The notes: generated by a model from the sequence alone, not told the origin. A stretch of 64,000 nt of DNA from JADMIH01 sp036399775 (GCA_036399775.1 DASWMJ010000086.1:19176-83175), one strand, 5' to 3'. Shown: positions 35,379-44,785, numbered from the stretch's first letter. Translations and numbers: made by a program.

Positions 35379-35780
35379 ATGAACAATGAGGGCGACTTTC
35401 TAGGTAGTGGTTGGGCGTGGCCTTTGCGTATCAGCCCCAGCGGGGGGATCGCGCTGTCACGCCAGGTGGTGGATATTGACGAGGCGTTGAGGATAATCCT
35501 GGGGACGGCTAAGGGCGAACGGCACATGAGGCCGGAGTTCGGGTGCGGCATCCACGACCTGGTGTTCGCGCCCAACAACGCCACCACCGCGGGCCTGGTC
35601 GAGACCTACGTGAGAGAGGCCGTAGGGTGGTGGGAGCCGCGCGTCGAGGTGCTCAAGGTAATGGTAGAGACCGACCCGGAGGAGCGCAACAAGATACTAA
35701 TAAATGTCTTCTATAAGATCAGAGAGACCAACGACCAGCGCAACCTGGTCTACCCATTCTATCTTATTCGGCCTGAGTAA
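35379..35780 (+). CDS. eCIS baseplate wedge protein (gp25/Afp9-like)
   Basis: 133 residues with the full gp25 pattern: GWAWPLRISPSGGIALSRQV, IDEALRIILGTAKGERHMRP, FGCGIHDLVFAPNN, then REAVGWWEPRVEVLKV. The protein links sheath to baseplate and starts contraction. AGGGAGAG precedes the ATG. It follows vgrG directly; in AFP the small PAAR gene lies just after this one, but here the baseplate J gene comes next. Confidence 0.95.
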   Translation: MNNEGDFLGSGWAWPLRISPSGGIALSRQVVDIDEALRIILGTAKGERHMRPEFGCGIHDLVFAPNNATTAGLVETYVREAVGWWEPRVEVLKVMVETDPEERNKILINVFYKIRETNDQRNLVYPFYLIRPE

Positions 35781-35781
35781 C

Positions 35782-35855
35782 GAGGGATCAGGGGCCAGGG
35801 ATCAGGGATCAGTATTTAGATGATGACCCTAACCCCTAACCCCTAACCCCTAACG
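35782..35855. repeat. Palindromic word repeat, GGGATCAGG / CCCTAACC type
   Basis: AGGGATCAGGGGCCAGGG words on the left and tandem CCCTAACC on the right, the same right-arm word as at 4851-4884. It lies between the gp25 and baseplate J genes, ending just before CGGAGAA. Confidence 0.82.
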
Positions 35856-35864
35856 GAGAAAAAG

Positions 35865-37826
35865 ATGGTATTGCCTGCCCCTAAGCTGGACGACCGTTCG
35901 TTTCAGGACCTGGTCAACGAGACCAAGAGGCTCATTCCGCGCTATTGCCCGGAGTGGACCGACCATAACGTGTCCGACCCCGGCGTGACGATGATAGAGT
36001 TATTCGCCTATATGGTGGACCTGCTGCTCTACCGTATAAACAGGGTGCCGGAGCGCAACTACATAAAGTGGCTGGAGATGCTGGGCATCAGGCTTGAGCC
36101 GCCCAGGCCCGCACGCACGGACGTTACTTTCTACCTGACAGGCCCGCAGCGCGAACCCGTGACCATCGCCCTGGGTACGGAGGTGGCGACTGTGCGTACC
36201 GAGTCGCAAAACTCTATCGGCTTCTCGACCGACTATGACATGACCATCTACGTGCCGACCCTCTTCCAGTTGGTAGCCAACCGGGGTGGCAACGCTTTCG
36301 CGGACTACATGCCGGTGGTACGCAACCCTCGCCTGAACGTCGGCATATTCCAGGACCCGCCTCAGCCCAACGACTCGCTCTACTTCGGGTATTACGAGGA
36401 CTTGAAAGGCCACATCCTGCGCTTCGAGCTTGACAGCCGGATAGAGGGTATCGGCGTTGACCCGAAAGACCCGCCCCTGGCGTGGGAGTACTGGGACGGG
36501 GCAGCGCAGGAATGGAAGCAGATGTTCATGGAGTCCGACACGACGGGCGGCCTCAACAGGCCGGGCGAGGTCATCGTGCATGTGCCGTTCGGCGCGAAGG
36601 CCCGCGATATTGACGGGCGGGTGGCCTTCTGGCTGCGCTGCCGGGCAACGTCCCCCAGGCCAAAGCAGCCCGCGTACTCAGCCGCGCCGCGCATCTTCAG
36701 CGTGCTGACCGAGTCGCTTGGGGGCATAATCCCTTGCAGCCAGGTGGAGCGTATCGAGGGCGAGGTGTTAGGGCGCTCGAACGGCCAGGCTTCGCAGGAG
36801 TGGTACTTTGGCTTCCCACCCGCGTTGGAGCGCCGCCCAGGCGAGGTGCTGGAAGTGGAGCGCGAGGATGGCACCTTCGAGCAGTGGGAAGAAGTGCCCG
36901 ATTTCGGCGCTTCCGGCCCTCTAGACAGGCACTACACGCTCGATAGCCTTTCAGGCGTGCTGCGCCTCGGCCCCATCATCAGGGATGCGGGTGGGCGCGA
37001 GATGCAGTATGGCGCGATCCCGCCTCAGGGGATGCTGCTGCGCTTTACGCGATACCGGACGGGTGGCGGCACTAAGGGCAACGTCGGCAAGAACTCCATC
37101 AGCGTGCTCAAGTCATCTATACCATTCGTGGCGACGGTGACGAACAGCAGCCCTGCTATCGGTGGGGAGGACGCCGAAACTATTGAAATGGCGATGATAC
37201 GCGGCCCCCAGGTATTACGCGCCCGATCTCGCGCCGTTACCACCGACGACTTCGCCTACCTTGCGATGCAGGCCACGCCTGAAGTGTCGCGCGCTCTGTG
37301 CGTACCGCCCACCCCGCAGGATATAGCGTCGGGGAGGACGACGGTCAAGCTGATACTGGTGCCGGAGAGCAACCACAAGGACACGCCCATACCGCCCAAT
37401 GAATTGCGCCTGGGCGACAGGGCGCGGTCCGAAGTGATGGCGTACCTCGACGAGCGCCGCCTGATGACTTATACCGTGCAGATCGCGGACGCGGACTACC
37501 GCTACGTGTCGGTGGCGGTGGAGGTCAGGGCGCGCAAGCGCGTGAGCAAGGAGGCATTGCAGGCGGCGATACAGAGCAAGCTGTACGCGTTCATCAACCC
37601 GGTGAACGGCGGCCCGGCGGGTGATGGCTGGCCCTGGGAGCGCAGCCTCTTCCCTTCGGAGATAACGGCCATCGTGCAGGGCGTGGACGGCGTTGAGTAC
37701 GTCGAATCTATCAGGTTCTTCGTCGTGGACGTGGCTACCGGCACCAAGTCGCCGGTAGATGGCACCCTGACCTGCCCGCCCTTCGGACTGCTGGCATCCT
37801 ATAACCATGCTGTGAGTGTGAAATGA
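35865..37826 (+). CDS. eCIS baseplate J-like protein (gp6/Afp11-like)
   Basis: 653 residues. The start LDDRSFQDLVNETKRLIPRY, CPEWTDHNVSDPGVTMIELF, YRINRVPERNYIKWLEMLGI is the standard N-terminus of eCIS baseplate J proteins. Near the C-terminus are RARSRAVTTDDFAYLAMQ, VKLILVPESNHKDTPIPP and the beta stretch YRYVSVAVEVRARKRVSKEA. It forms the baseplate wedge together with tail protein I. The stop overlaps the next start by four bases (ATGA), so expression is coupled. Confidence 0.94.
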   Translation: MVLPAPKLDDRSFQDLVNETKRLIPRYCPEWTDHNVSDPGVTMIELFAYMVDLLLYRINRVPERNYIKWLEMLGIRLEPPRPARTDVTFYLTGPQREPVTIALGTEVATVRTESQNSIGFSTDYDMTIYVPTLFQLVANRGGNAFADYMPVVRNPRLNVGIFQDPPQPNDSLYFGYYEDLKGHILRFELDSRIEGIGVDPKDPPLAWEYWDGAAQEWKQMFMESDTTGGLNRPGEVIVHVPFGAKARDIDGRVAFWLRCRATSPRPKQPAYSAAPRIFSVLTESLGGIIPCSQVERIEGEVLGRSNGQASQEWYFGFPPALERRPGEVLEVEREDGTFEQWEEVPDFGASGPLDRHYTLDSLSGVLRLGPIIRDAGGREMQYGAIPPQGMLLRFTRYRTGGGTKGNVGKNSISVLKSSIPFVATVTNSSPAIGGEDAETIEMAMIRGPQVLRARSRAVTTDDFAYLAMQATPEVSRALCVPPTPQDIASGRTTVKLILVPESNHKDTPIPPNELRLGDRARSEVMAYLDERRLMTYTVQIADADYRYVSVAVEVRARKRVSKEALQAAIQSKLYAFINPVNGGPAGDGWPWERSLFPSEITAIVQGVDGVEYVESIRFFVVDVATGTKSPVDGTLTCPPFGLLASYNHAVSVK

Positions 37827-38467
37827 GCAATCAGCTATCGGCGCTAGCGAACAGCGTAGATATAACAGCCCCGACGCAGCCCTACGGGAACGGGCAAAAG
37901 TCACTCTTCATCGACGGAGACGAGCCCGAACCGTCAGATCTGCTGCGGTACCTGCCCGCTATCTACTCGGCTGACCCCTTCGTGGGGCGGTTCCTGCATA
38001 TCTTCCAGGATGTGCTGGACCCGATCTCGGTGATGGTGGACAACCAGCCGTACTATTTCGACCCGATGACCACGCCGTTAGAGCTGTTGGAGTACATGGC
38101 GATCTGGGTTGACATGGACGACGAGGGGCAGGACTGGCCTCTGCCCAAGAGGCGTGCGCTTATAGCAGCAGCCGCCGCGCTCTACAGGATGCGGGGCACG
38201 AAGGCGGGCCTCAAGAAGCACCTGGGCATCTATATAGGCGCGCAGCCCTTCGTCATGGAGCGCACCAACGGCTTCCGCCTGGACAAGGACGCCCGCATAG
38301 GCATCAGCACCTCCATAGGCGAGAACCGCGCTCGCACTATCACCGTGACGGTCGCCGTGCCCAACCCAGAAGAGCTTGATATGGACACGATGCGCTCCAT
38401 CGTAGAGACCAATAAGCCGGTGGAAACGAACTATCTTTTACGCGTGGTCAAACTCAAAGGTAAGTAA
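37823..38467 (+). CDS. eCIS tail protein I (Afp12-like)
   Basis: 214 residues of the phage tail protein I domain: LLRYLPAIYSADPFVGRFLH, FQDVLDPISVMVDNQPYYFD, MTTPLELLEYMAIWV, then LYRMRGTKAGLKKHLGIYIG. Forms the second half of the baseplate wedge. In AFP, a fibre gene follows; here a toxin-like gene comes 100 bases later. The N-terminal ~45 residues are a poorly ordered extension. Confidence 0.92.
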   Translation: MSNQLSALANSVDITAPTQPYGNGQKSLFIDGDEPEPSDLLRYLPAIYSADPFVGRFLHIFQDVLDPISVMVDNQPYYFDPMTTPLELLEYMAIWVDMDDEGQDWPLPKRRALIAAAAALYRMRGTKAGLKKHLGIYIGAQPFVMERTNGFRLDKDARIGISTSIGENRARTITVTVAVPNPEELDMDTMRSIVETNKPVETNYLLRVVKLKGK

Positions 38468-38567
38468 GGGGATTCGTTAGCGCAAGGGCTTACAAAACCA
38501 ATACTGTAGGGGTGAAACCAGAGTAGCCCAGGGCGTTAGCCCTGTGGTCTAAACGAATAATTGTCAC

Positions 38568-38894
38568 ATGGCTGGATCTGAAGAATCGCTATTTGAGCCA
38601 CCCGTAGGTCTCGTTTACCGTGGCGGCTCGGACCTCACACCAAGGAAGTTTGATGTTGATATCGACTCTAGGACGGGGCTGCTGAAACCCACCAGAGGTG
38701 TTTCAGTCCATATGGATCCTAAGAGCTTGGAAAAATTCGGAGGTGCCTACAGAATAAAGTCACTTCCGGAGGGTTTGCAATTGAAGCAGCGGGGTAAGGA
38801 CTTAAACCACTACGAGATTGTGCCAGCTGAACCTATGAGCTTCGAGCAATATGCAGAACTTTTGAAGAGAGTCATCCTAGAAGGCCCAGTTTAG
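38568..38894 (+). CDS. Tse2-like toxin (ADP-ribosyltransferase-fold family)
   Basis: 108 residues. The layout parallels Pseudomonas Tse2: an early GLVYRGGSD (Tse2 has a LTLYRA strand), a central RGVSVHMDP (Tse2 GGTSVFD), LPEGLQLKQRGKDLNHYEIV, and PAEPMSFEQY (Tse2 HYTIMPAKPM). Tse2 is a cytoplasm-acting bacteriostatic toxin. No signal peptide and no clear ribosome site precede the ATG; a small GGGC/GCCC hairpin (38530-38545) lies upstream. GC content is well below that of neighbours, suggesting recent insertion. An immunity candidate follows after 17 bases. Confidence 0.7.
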   Translation: MAGSEESLFEPPVGLVYRGGSDLTPRKFDVDIDSRTGLLKPTRGVSVHMDPKSLEKFGGAYRIKSLPEGLQLKQRGKDLNHYEIVPAEPMSFEQYAELLKRVILEGPV

Positions 38895-38911
38895 TGGGAT
38901 TGGAGTAGCTG

Positions 38912-39235
38912 ATGAGCGTTCTGACGTATCCGAGAGTTATATTCCCTGATGAATTTGATGAGCGCGCCGAAATTGAAATGCCAATGAAAGGTTGGCTGCG
39001 GGCGCGCGTTGAGATAGAGGAAGGAAGAAGTTACAGGGTCTTTTTCATGGACCCCGTGAGGCTCCAACAGGAACTGACCGACCTTGTTGGATGTGGGGAA
39101 CCGTGTTTCGCTGAAGCTGGGCTTATCATTTTACCCGATGTTACAGTTGCTGCAATTGAGAAAGCTGTCTTCTTTCTCTGGGAGCGGGGGTTTTTCTCGC
39201 AGCTAAAGCTAGATGAAGTGCCGGAAACGTCATAA
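38912..39235 (+). CDS. Putative immunity/antitoxin protein for the Tse2-like toxin
   Basis: 107 residues, acidic, soluble (MSVLTYPRVIFPDEFDERAE, then PDVTVAAIEKAVFFLWERGF). No family recognised. It lies directly behind the toxin gene with a good GGAG site six bases before the ATG, while the toxin has none, so it may be made in excess. Size and placement fit a cognate neutraliser. Composition is lower in GC than the flanking structural genes, like the toxin. Confidence 0.58.
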   Translation: MSVLTYPRVIFPDEFDERAEIEMPMKGWLRARVEIEEGRSYRVFFMDPVRLQQELTDLVGCGEPCFAEAGLIILPDVTVAAIEKAVFFLWERGFFSQLKLDEVPETS

Positions 39236-39310
39236 GATAGTATTTTTGACGTGATGCGTAAGAGTACGTTGGCAGGAAAGAAGTCATAATTAAAATAGAG
39301 GAGCACAAGG

Positions 39311-40480
39311 ATGGATAATGCCGTACCGAGGGTGACATTGAAGAGGGTCAACCCTTTCATGGGGTTGATGATAGACGCACCGACCTGGACCGATGCGCAC
39401 GAATACCACCGGCAGGCGTCGCAGGCCCACTCCCTCGCCATGCACGGGTGGGGGATAGTCTCCGGGCTAGAGGTGGATGCCGCCGAGCCTGCGGACCGCT
39501 CGGTGTGGATACGCCCCGGCGTGGCCCTCGACCCCGAAGGCAGGATTATCATCGCCGCCCAGCCCTTCCGCTACCAGATCAACACGCAAGAGGCAGGGCT
39601 GATCTATTTGGTGCTGATGTACCGTGACATCGAGAGCACCACCGACCGCGCCATCTCCATCGAGGACGGGCGCGAGTATGCGAGCAGGATGCTTGACGCA
39701 TACGCCATATTCGAGCGCGACCAGCTGCCCGACCAGCCACACGTTGAACTGGCGCGCATCCAGCTTAGCCCTGGCAAGAAGGTCGTGAAGGACGCCGCCG
39801 TGCCCACCGCGCCCAAGGTGGACGAGATAGACAGGCGCTACCGCGAGCAGGCGGGCGTGCGGCCCGGCCCGCGCACGACGGTGGGGGTGTGGAAGCCCGA
39901 CGAGATAGCCGATACCCTTGCCAACCACCTGGCAGGCCCCACGCGCCTGATTACCGACCTGTCGAGTGGCGTCGAATGGCGTCTGCGGCGGCGCGACCAG
40001 CCGCCCACGGGCGAGCAGCCATTGGACGCCGATCTGCTCATGATGCCGGTGCATGCCAAGACCAGCTTCACGGACGCCGAGAAGACCCAGTTGACCACTT
40101 TCCTTGATGGGGGCGGGGTACTGCTCGTCGAGGCGTGCGCGAGTGGTGCCGCAGGAGACACGCAGAAGGTGATAGCCAGCGTGGCGCAGGCGGTAGGCCG
40201 CAAGCCCCAGCCGGTGAAGCGCGACCACCCCCTCCTGATCGCGCGCCACGTATTTTCGGCTCCTCCTCCGGGCGCGGCTTCGGGGCAGCTATTTGAGGGC
40301 GACGGCCTGGTGTTGAGCACAGCCGATTATGCCTGCGCGTGGAATGGTGGATTAGCCGATAAGGGCCTGGATCGTGGTACAATACGCGCAGCCGTGGAAT
40401 TCGCGGAGAACTTGCTGGCATACGCCCAGATACGTCGCGGCAACGCGCGGCGTGCCCAAAGGAGCGAAAGGAGAGGCTAA
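39311..40480 (+). CDS. eCIS-associated protein with DUF4159-like C-terminal domain
   Basis: 389 residues, soluble. Residues ~1-190 form a beta-rich domain (DAPTWTDAHEYHRQASQAHS, GWGIVSGLEVDAAE, SVWIRPGVALDPEGRIIIAA) of the kind found in eCIS and phage baseplate-linked proteins. Residues ~230-350 resemble DUF4159: LLMMPVHAKTSFTDAEKTQL, FLDGGGVLLVEACASG. AGAGGAG precedes the ATG. It heads the run of Ig-like membrane proteins, with three bases between its stop and the next start. Possibly a baseplate extension that meets those proteins. Confidence 0.65.
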   Translation: MDNAVPRVTLKRVNPFMGLMIDAPTWTDAHEYHRQASQAHSLAMHGWGIVSGLEVDAAEPADRSVWIRPGVALDPEGRIIIAAQPFRYQINTQEAGLIYLVLMYRDIESTTDRAISIEDGREYASRMLDAYAIFERDQLPDQPHVELARIQLSPGKKVVKDAAVPTAPKVDEIDRRYREQAGVRPGPRTTVGVWKPDEIADTLANHLAGPTRLITDLSSGVEWRLRRRDQPPTGEQPLDADLLMMPVHAKTSFTDAEKTQLTTFLDGGGVLLVEACASGAAGDTQKVIASVAQAVGRKPQPVKRDHPLLIARHVFSAPPPGAASGQLFEGDGLVLSTADYACAWNGGLADKGLDRGTIRAAVEFAENLLAYAQIRRGNARRAQRSERRG

Positions 40481-40483
40481 AGC

Positions 40484-42214
40484 ATGCCCGGACTGATCGG
40501 TCTGGCAGCGGATACGCAGGAGGCAACGCTATCGGCGGGTGAAGTAGCTGTAATACAACTTACGATAACCAACGGCAGCTACGTAGTAGATGCGTTTGAC
40601 CTGACGGTGACGGGTATAGACCCCACCTGGTATACCCTTGCCCCCGTAAGGGTGTCGCTCTTCCCACACGCGACTGCTACCGCTACGCTGCAATTACACG
40701 CGCCTGCGCAGGCTATGGCCTTCGCGGGCGATTATGCTTTCGAGGTGGTGGCTACTTCGCGGGACGCGCCTACGGAGTCCGCCAGCCTCCCGATGCGGCT
40801 CTTCGTCGCGGCTCAAGGTGAGATCGCGCTGGGCCTTGAACCGCAGCGTATTATAGCCCGCAAAGGCAACTTCAGGCTCCAGGTAACGAACGACGGCAAC
40901 AAAGAGCGCACGCTGGTGTTGCGCCCCAGCGACCCGGACGAGCTGCTGGTGTTTGCTTTCGGGAAACCCACGACTTCTCCTTTCACGTATGTAAATGCAA
41001 CCCCAGGCGCTCCGACCTCGCCCGACGCCCCGACTCAGCAGAACGACGTTTCCACCGCTCGCGCCGCCGGGGAGGTCATAACGCTCACCCCCGACGATGA
41101 ATTGCCTACCGAATGGACGACCCCCAATACCGACGCACCGCAAGGCTCCCTCCAACTGACCGTACCCGCGGCCACGCGGGTTGAATTGCCCTTGCAGGTG
41201 CAGACCAAGAAGCGCATCTGGCGGGGGCCGAAGCTGGTGCCGCTCCGGTTCAACGTCATGGCCTCGCCGCCTGGGGTGGAATGGGAAGAGCGAGACGTCA
41301 AGCGGGTGACGGGAGAGCTTAGCTACAGGCCGGTACTGGCGGCGTGGGCCGCGTTGCCGTTGGTGCTGCGCCGCGTGCTGTTGATACTGCTGGTGCTGGC
41401 CCTGCTCGCATTGCTGCTATATTTGCTGCTGCGACCTAAAGATGAGACTATCGTAGCGGGGACGCCCGCCTCGCAAACCGCAACGGCCCTCGCGGCATCC
41501 GCAGCCGCCACCCAGACCGCCGCAGCCGGGGCCGCCCAGACCGCCCAGGCCGCAGCCGCTCAGACCGCCACCGCAGCAGCCGGTGGCGCGGGTAACAGCG
41601 CCACTCAAACGGCAGTGGCCGCAGCAGCCGGCCAGACGGCGGCAGCAGCGGCGGCCAGTCAGACGGCAGAGGCAAGCGCAGGCGCAGCAGCCACCCGGAC
41701 CGCTATCGCGGCAGGCATAAACGGCCCCGTGCGTATCGTCAAGTTCGATTGGGTATCACCGATAGACGCGAGCGGCATAATCACCGTGGGCTGGGAAGTG
41801 ACCAACACTCTGGCGGTGACTATCAGTGGCACGCCCGTAGCCCGCGCCGGCACTATGACGATGGACACGAACAGAGCGCAGGCTCTCATTCTCACCGCTA
41901 CCGATGGCGTGAACATAGTGAGCCAGAGCAAAGGGGTAATAATCGTCACGGCCCCCAGGATAGCCAGCTTCACGGCGGACCCCACCGAGACCTGTCCCAA
42001 CTGCCCCATAACCCTGCGCTGGACGACGGAGCGAGCGGCGAGGGTGCTGGTTGACGGCACTCCCGTGCCCGAAGACCAGATCGCCTCCGGCAGTATCAAG
42101 GTGACGCCAACTGAGACGACGGAATACCTGCTGACGGCAGAGAACGCCGTCGGTCAGGTAGACCAGATAGTCAGCGTAACAGTCACGGCGGGCCTCCCCA
42201 CACCTACGCCGTAG
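40484..42214 (+). CDS. Ig-like single-pass membrane protein 1 of the eCIS locus
   Basis: 576 residues, no signal peptide. N-terminal ~290 residues: two or three Ig-like beta domains with the family marks DPTWYTLAPVRVSLFP, GDYAFEVVATSRDAPTE, LEPQRIIARKGNFRLQVTN, PPGVEWEERDVKRVTGEL and YRPVLAAWAALPLVLRR. A transmembrane helix follows (~298-318), then an Ala/Thr/Gln spacer (ATQTA units, ~325-410) and two Ig-like domains, one with an NCPITLRWTTE strand. The likely topology is N-terminus in the cytoplasm, C-terminus outside. First of four paralogues. A role in docking the particle to the membrane is inferred. GGAGAGG precedes the ATG. Confidence 0.72.
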   Translation: MPGLIGLAADTQEATLSAGEVAVIQLTITNGSYVVDAFDLTVTGIDPTWYTLAPVRVSLFPHATATATLQLHAPAQAMAFAGDYAFEVVATSRDAPTESASLPMRLFVAAQGEIALGLEPQRIIARKGNFRLQVTNDGNKERTLVLRPSDPDELLVFAFGKPTTSPFTYVNATPGAPTSPDAPTQQNDVSTARAAGEVITLTPDDELPTEWTTPNTDAPQGSLQLTVPAATRVELPLQVQTKKRIWRGPKLVPLRFNVMASPPGVEWEERDVKRVTGELSYRPVLAAWAALPLVLRRVLLILLVLALLALLLYLLLRPKDETIVAGTPASQTATALAASAAATQTAAAGAAQTAQAAAAQTATAAAGGAGNSATQTAVAAAAGQTAAAAAASQTAEASAGAAATRTAIAAGINGPVRIVKFDWVSPIDASGIITVGWEVTNTLAVTISGTPVARAGTMTMDTNRAQALILTATDGVNIVSQSKGVIIVTAPRIASFTADPTETCPNCPITLRWTTERAARVLVDGTPVPEDQIASGSIKVTPTETTEYLLTAENAVGQVDQIVSVTVTAGLPTPTP

Positions 42215-42294
42215 TTTTGAATTATGAGCTTTGAGTTTTGAGTTCTGAGTTACCGAAAGCAACTCAAAATTCAGAACTCAAAACTCAAAACTCC
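42214..42294. repeat. Palindromic word repeat, TTTTGAG / CTCAAAA type
   Basis: TTTTGAATTATGAGCTTTGA words on the left and CTCAAAATTCAGAACTCAAA words on the right pair over ~35 bases between Ig-like genes 1 and 2. The next gene starts five bases later without a ribosome site, so the stem may govern its translation. Confidence 0.85.
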
Positions 42295-42298
42295 CCAA

Positions 42299-44785
42299 AT
42301 GTCCGCTAATATCGAGCTACAACTTGACAGCGCGGAACTCCACCTGACGCCGGGCGAGAGTGCCGAGGTGCTCTTGACGCTGACCAACAGGTCGGACGTG
42401 GTGGACCTGTTCAAGGTGGCGGTGGTCGGGCTTGAGCATACGTGGTACGCGCTCACCGCATCTGAGTTGCGGCTCTTTCCGGGCGATTCGAGCACGGTGA
42501 CGCTGCGGGTGAATCCGCGCGCTGGCGTCTTTTCGGGCGTCTATCCCTTCAATGTGCTGGTGAGTTCGCAGGACAACCCCGGCGAGCAGACGATGGCGGG
42601 CATCACCCTCTTCATGGCTAGCGCGGGCGAATTGGCGCTCGACTTACAGCCGAAGAAGGTGCGCGGGCGCAAAGGGCTTTTCGCGGTCATGGTGGGCAAT
42701 CCCGGCAACGCGCCGCGCACCGTCGTAATGGGCGTGACTGACCGGGAGGAAGCACTCAACTACAGCCTGGGCACGCCTGTGGTTGAGGAAAGGGCGCTAG
42801 ACAAACCCCCAGGCGCGCCGGTGTTCGGCAAGGCTGTGGCGCAGGGTAGAGGGGTGGTGGAGTACGAGCTTGAGGTGCCTGCGGGCGGCGCGGCTACTGT
42901 GCCTTTGCTGCTCAAACCGGGCAAACGTATATGGACGGGTAATGAGCGCGCTTTCTCTTTCAGCGTGGTTACTCACCCGCCGGGAGTAGAGTGGGAGCCA
43001 CGCGAGGCGCGGCGCGTCGAAGGGCAGTTACTCTACCGGCCTCCCCTGGCGGCATGGTCAGGGTTGCCTCTGCAACTGCGGCGGGCGCTGGCTGTGGCTC
43101 TGCCGTTGCTGCTGTTTGTCCTTATCATTGCCGTATTGCTTCAGACAACCGGCAACCCGGAGAACAGGTTAAGCGTTGCGGACAAGACAGCAACAGCAGT
43201 TGCGGCAGCTACGGCGACGGCGCGCAATGGCCTTTCGGTAGGGGACAGGAATGCTACCGAGACCGCTTTAGCTGTCGCCGCGCTCACCCAGGTTGCCATA
43301 ACCTCTGTTGCAATGACGCAAGTGGCTAAAAACGCAAGCAACCCTACAGCCGTAATTGGTGTGGGTGTGAACGGCGACGGCGGACCTGTAGTGAACAGGC
43401 TATGGCTGGCGCTGCCATCTACGGAGACGGCGGACGGCACCTTGAAGGAGCCGGATGTCAAGTGGGAAGTCAGCCCGGCCAGCGCGGTAGTTGTGGGGCA
43501 GAGCAGCCGCCCCTTCGAGTTGGACGCGGGTGGAATACCCGCCCGGCGGATAGACTATACGCTCTTGGCTACCGACACCACTGTGGTAGCTACCAACAGC
43601 TTGAGCATCCTGGTTATAGAGCCGCCTTCAATAGAAGGTTTCGTGGCAAGTCCCGTAACGGTCACGGCAGGGCAGGGCACTTCCCTGTCGTGGAAGGTAA
43701 CGGGTGGGACGAACGGCACCATTGACGGCAGGCCCGTAGATCTTGGGCCGGGCGGTTCGGGAGGAACAGGGGTGGTGCCGCCGGTCACTCACATTTACAT
43801 ATTTTGCGTGTCGAACCCTGCCGGGCCTGCCTGCCGGACGGTGCGTGTAACTGTGCTGCCTGGGCCGCCCACCCCTACGTTTACAGCCGTGCCGCAGCCT
43901 CCTACATCCACGAGTACCGTGCCGCCCGCGCAGCCGAGCGCCACACGCACGCACACACCAGCACCACCAGCGACCTCTACACGAACGGCCCCGGCCACCC
44001 CAACGCCGACTATCCGGGCTACATCTACGCAAGCGCCTACCGCTACGGGAGTGGCGACAAATACGGCTGCCCCAACAGCCACCGCTACGGCTACGAGCAC
44101 GCCGACCAGCACGCCGACCAGTTCGCCTACCGCTACAATGACGGCGTCAGCTACACCTAGCGCGACGGCTAGCCCCACAAATACCACTACTCCCACTCGC
44201 ACACCGACTTTTACCGTCACGCCGACCAGTACGCCAACCTATTCCCCTACGGCCACTTCCACCACGACACGTACCTCCACACCGACGCGCACGCCTACTC
44301 CCACTCTCACCCCGACGCCTCCCGTGCCCGCGTGCCAGGTCTTTATGAGCGATGACGTGCCAAAGGCTTTCCCTCCTTACGGTACCGTTCGCTCCATATT
44401 GAATATTTCGAGGACCGGTACCATCTCCGACGTGAACGTGGTAAACCTGGATATTGAGGCAAACTTCAGGCCGTTCGACCTCTACCTCTACTCGCCCACC
44501 GTGCCGCGAATGCATATCGTCTCATGGGATTGCGGCGACTTCTCCACGCGGCTCACCATCAACCTCGATGATGAAGCCACCTCTAGCCTGCCCAACTGCG
44601 GGCCGAGGACGATAACGGGTACTTACAAGTCGTACCGCACGCCATTCTCTACGGTAGACGGTACGCAGGCAGGGGGTACGTGGGCGTTGGAGCTAGACCT
44701 GGGCCCAGGGCGCGGGCCGGAAGCGCCTGAGCAGCAGAACAGCCAGCTTTTGCGCTGGGGGCTTGAGGTGTGCTACAAACCGTAA
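42299..44785 (+). CDS. Ig-like membrane protein 2 with P-domain-like C-terminus
   Basis: 828 residues. N-terminal cytoplasmic-type Ig-like module (~1-258) with LEHTWYALTASELRLFPGDS, LQPKKVRGRKGLFAVMV, PPGVEWEPREARRVEGQL and LYRPPLAAWSGLPLQLRRAL. Transmembrane helix ~262-281. A Thr/Ala-rich spacer, Ig-like domains and a long Thr/Pro/Ser stretch (~520-680) follow. The last ~150 residues resemble a proprotein-convertase P domain (ISDVNVVNLDIEANFRPFDL, YLYSPTVPRMHIVSWDCGD), a beta jelly-roll used for adhesion or binding. Probably displays a binding domain outside the cell while the N-domain stays inside. No Shine-Dalgarno is seen before the ATG. Confidence 0.72.
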   Translation: MSANIELQLDSAELHLTPGESAEVLLTLTNRSDVVDLFKVAVVGLEHTWYALTASELRLFPGDSSTVTLRVNPRAGVFSGVYPFNVLVSSQDNPGEQTMAGITLFMASAGELALDLQPKKVRGRKGLFAVMVGNPGNAPRTVVMGVTDREEALNYSLGTPVVEERALDKPPGAPVFGKAVAQGRGVVEYELEVPAGGAATVPLLLKPGKRIWTGNERAFSFSVVTHPPGVEWEPREARRVEGQLLYRPPLAAWSGLPLQLRRALAVALPLLLFVLIIAVLLQTTGNPENRLSVADKTATAVAAATATARNGLSVGDRNATETALAVAALTQVAITSVAMTQVAKNASNPTAVIGVGVNGDGGPVVNRLWLALPSTETADGTLKEPDVKWEVSPASAVVVGQSSRPFELDAGGIPARRIDYTLLATDTTVVATNSLSILVIEPPSIEGFVASPVTVTAGQGTSLSWKVTGGTNGTIDGRPVDLGPGGSGGTGVVPPVTHIYIFCVSNPAGPACRTVRVTVLPGPPTPTFTAVPQPPTSTSTVPPAQPSATRTHTPAPPATSTRTAPATPTPTIRATSTQAPTATGVATNTAAPTATATATSTPTSTPTSSPTATMTASATPSATASPTNTTTPTRTPTFTVTPTSTPTYSPTATSTTTRTSTPTRTPTPTLTPTPPVPACQVFMSDDVPKAFPPYGTVRSILNISRTGTISDVNVVNLDIEANFRPFDLYLYSPTVPRMHIVSWDCGDFSTRLTINLDDEATSSLPNCGPRTITGTYKSYRTPFSTVDGTQAGGTWALELDLGPGRGPEAPEQQNSQLLRWGLEVCYKP

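Noticed and set aside
25146..35855. Series of short direct repeats as CRISPR array
   Set aside because: Words are tandem without unique spacers, differ between loci, and no cas genes are present.
43795..44220. Antisense Val/Ala/Gly-rich frame opposite the Thr-rich part of Ig-like gene 2
   Set aside because: Shadow of ACx-type codons on the plus strand; no ribosome site and artificial composition. The same holds for 47850-48224 and 49254-49934.
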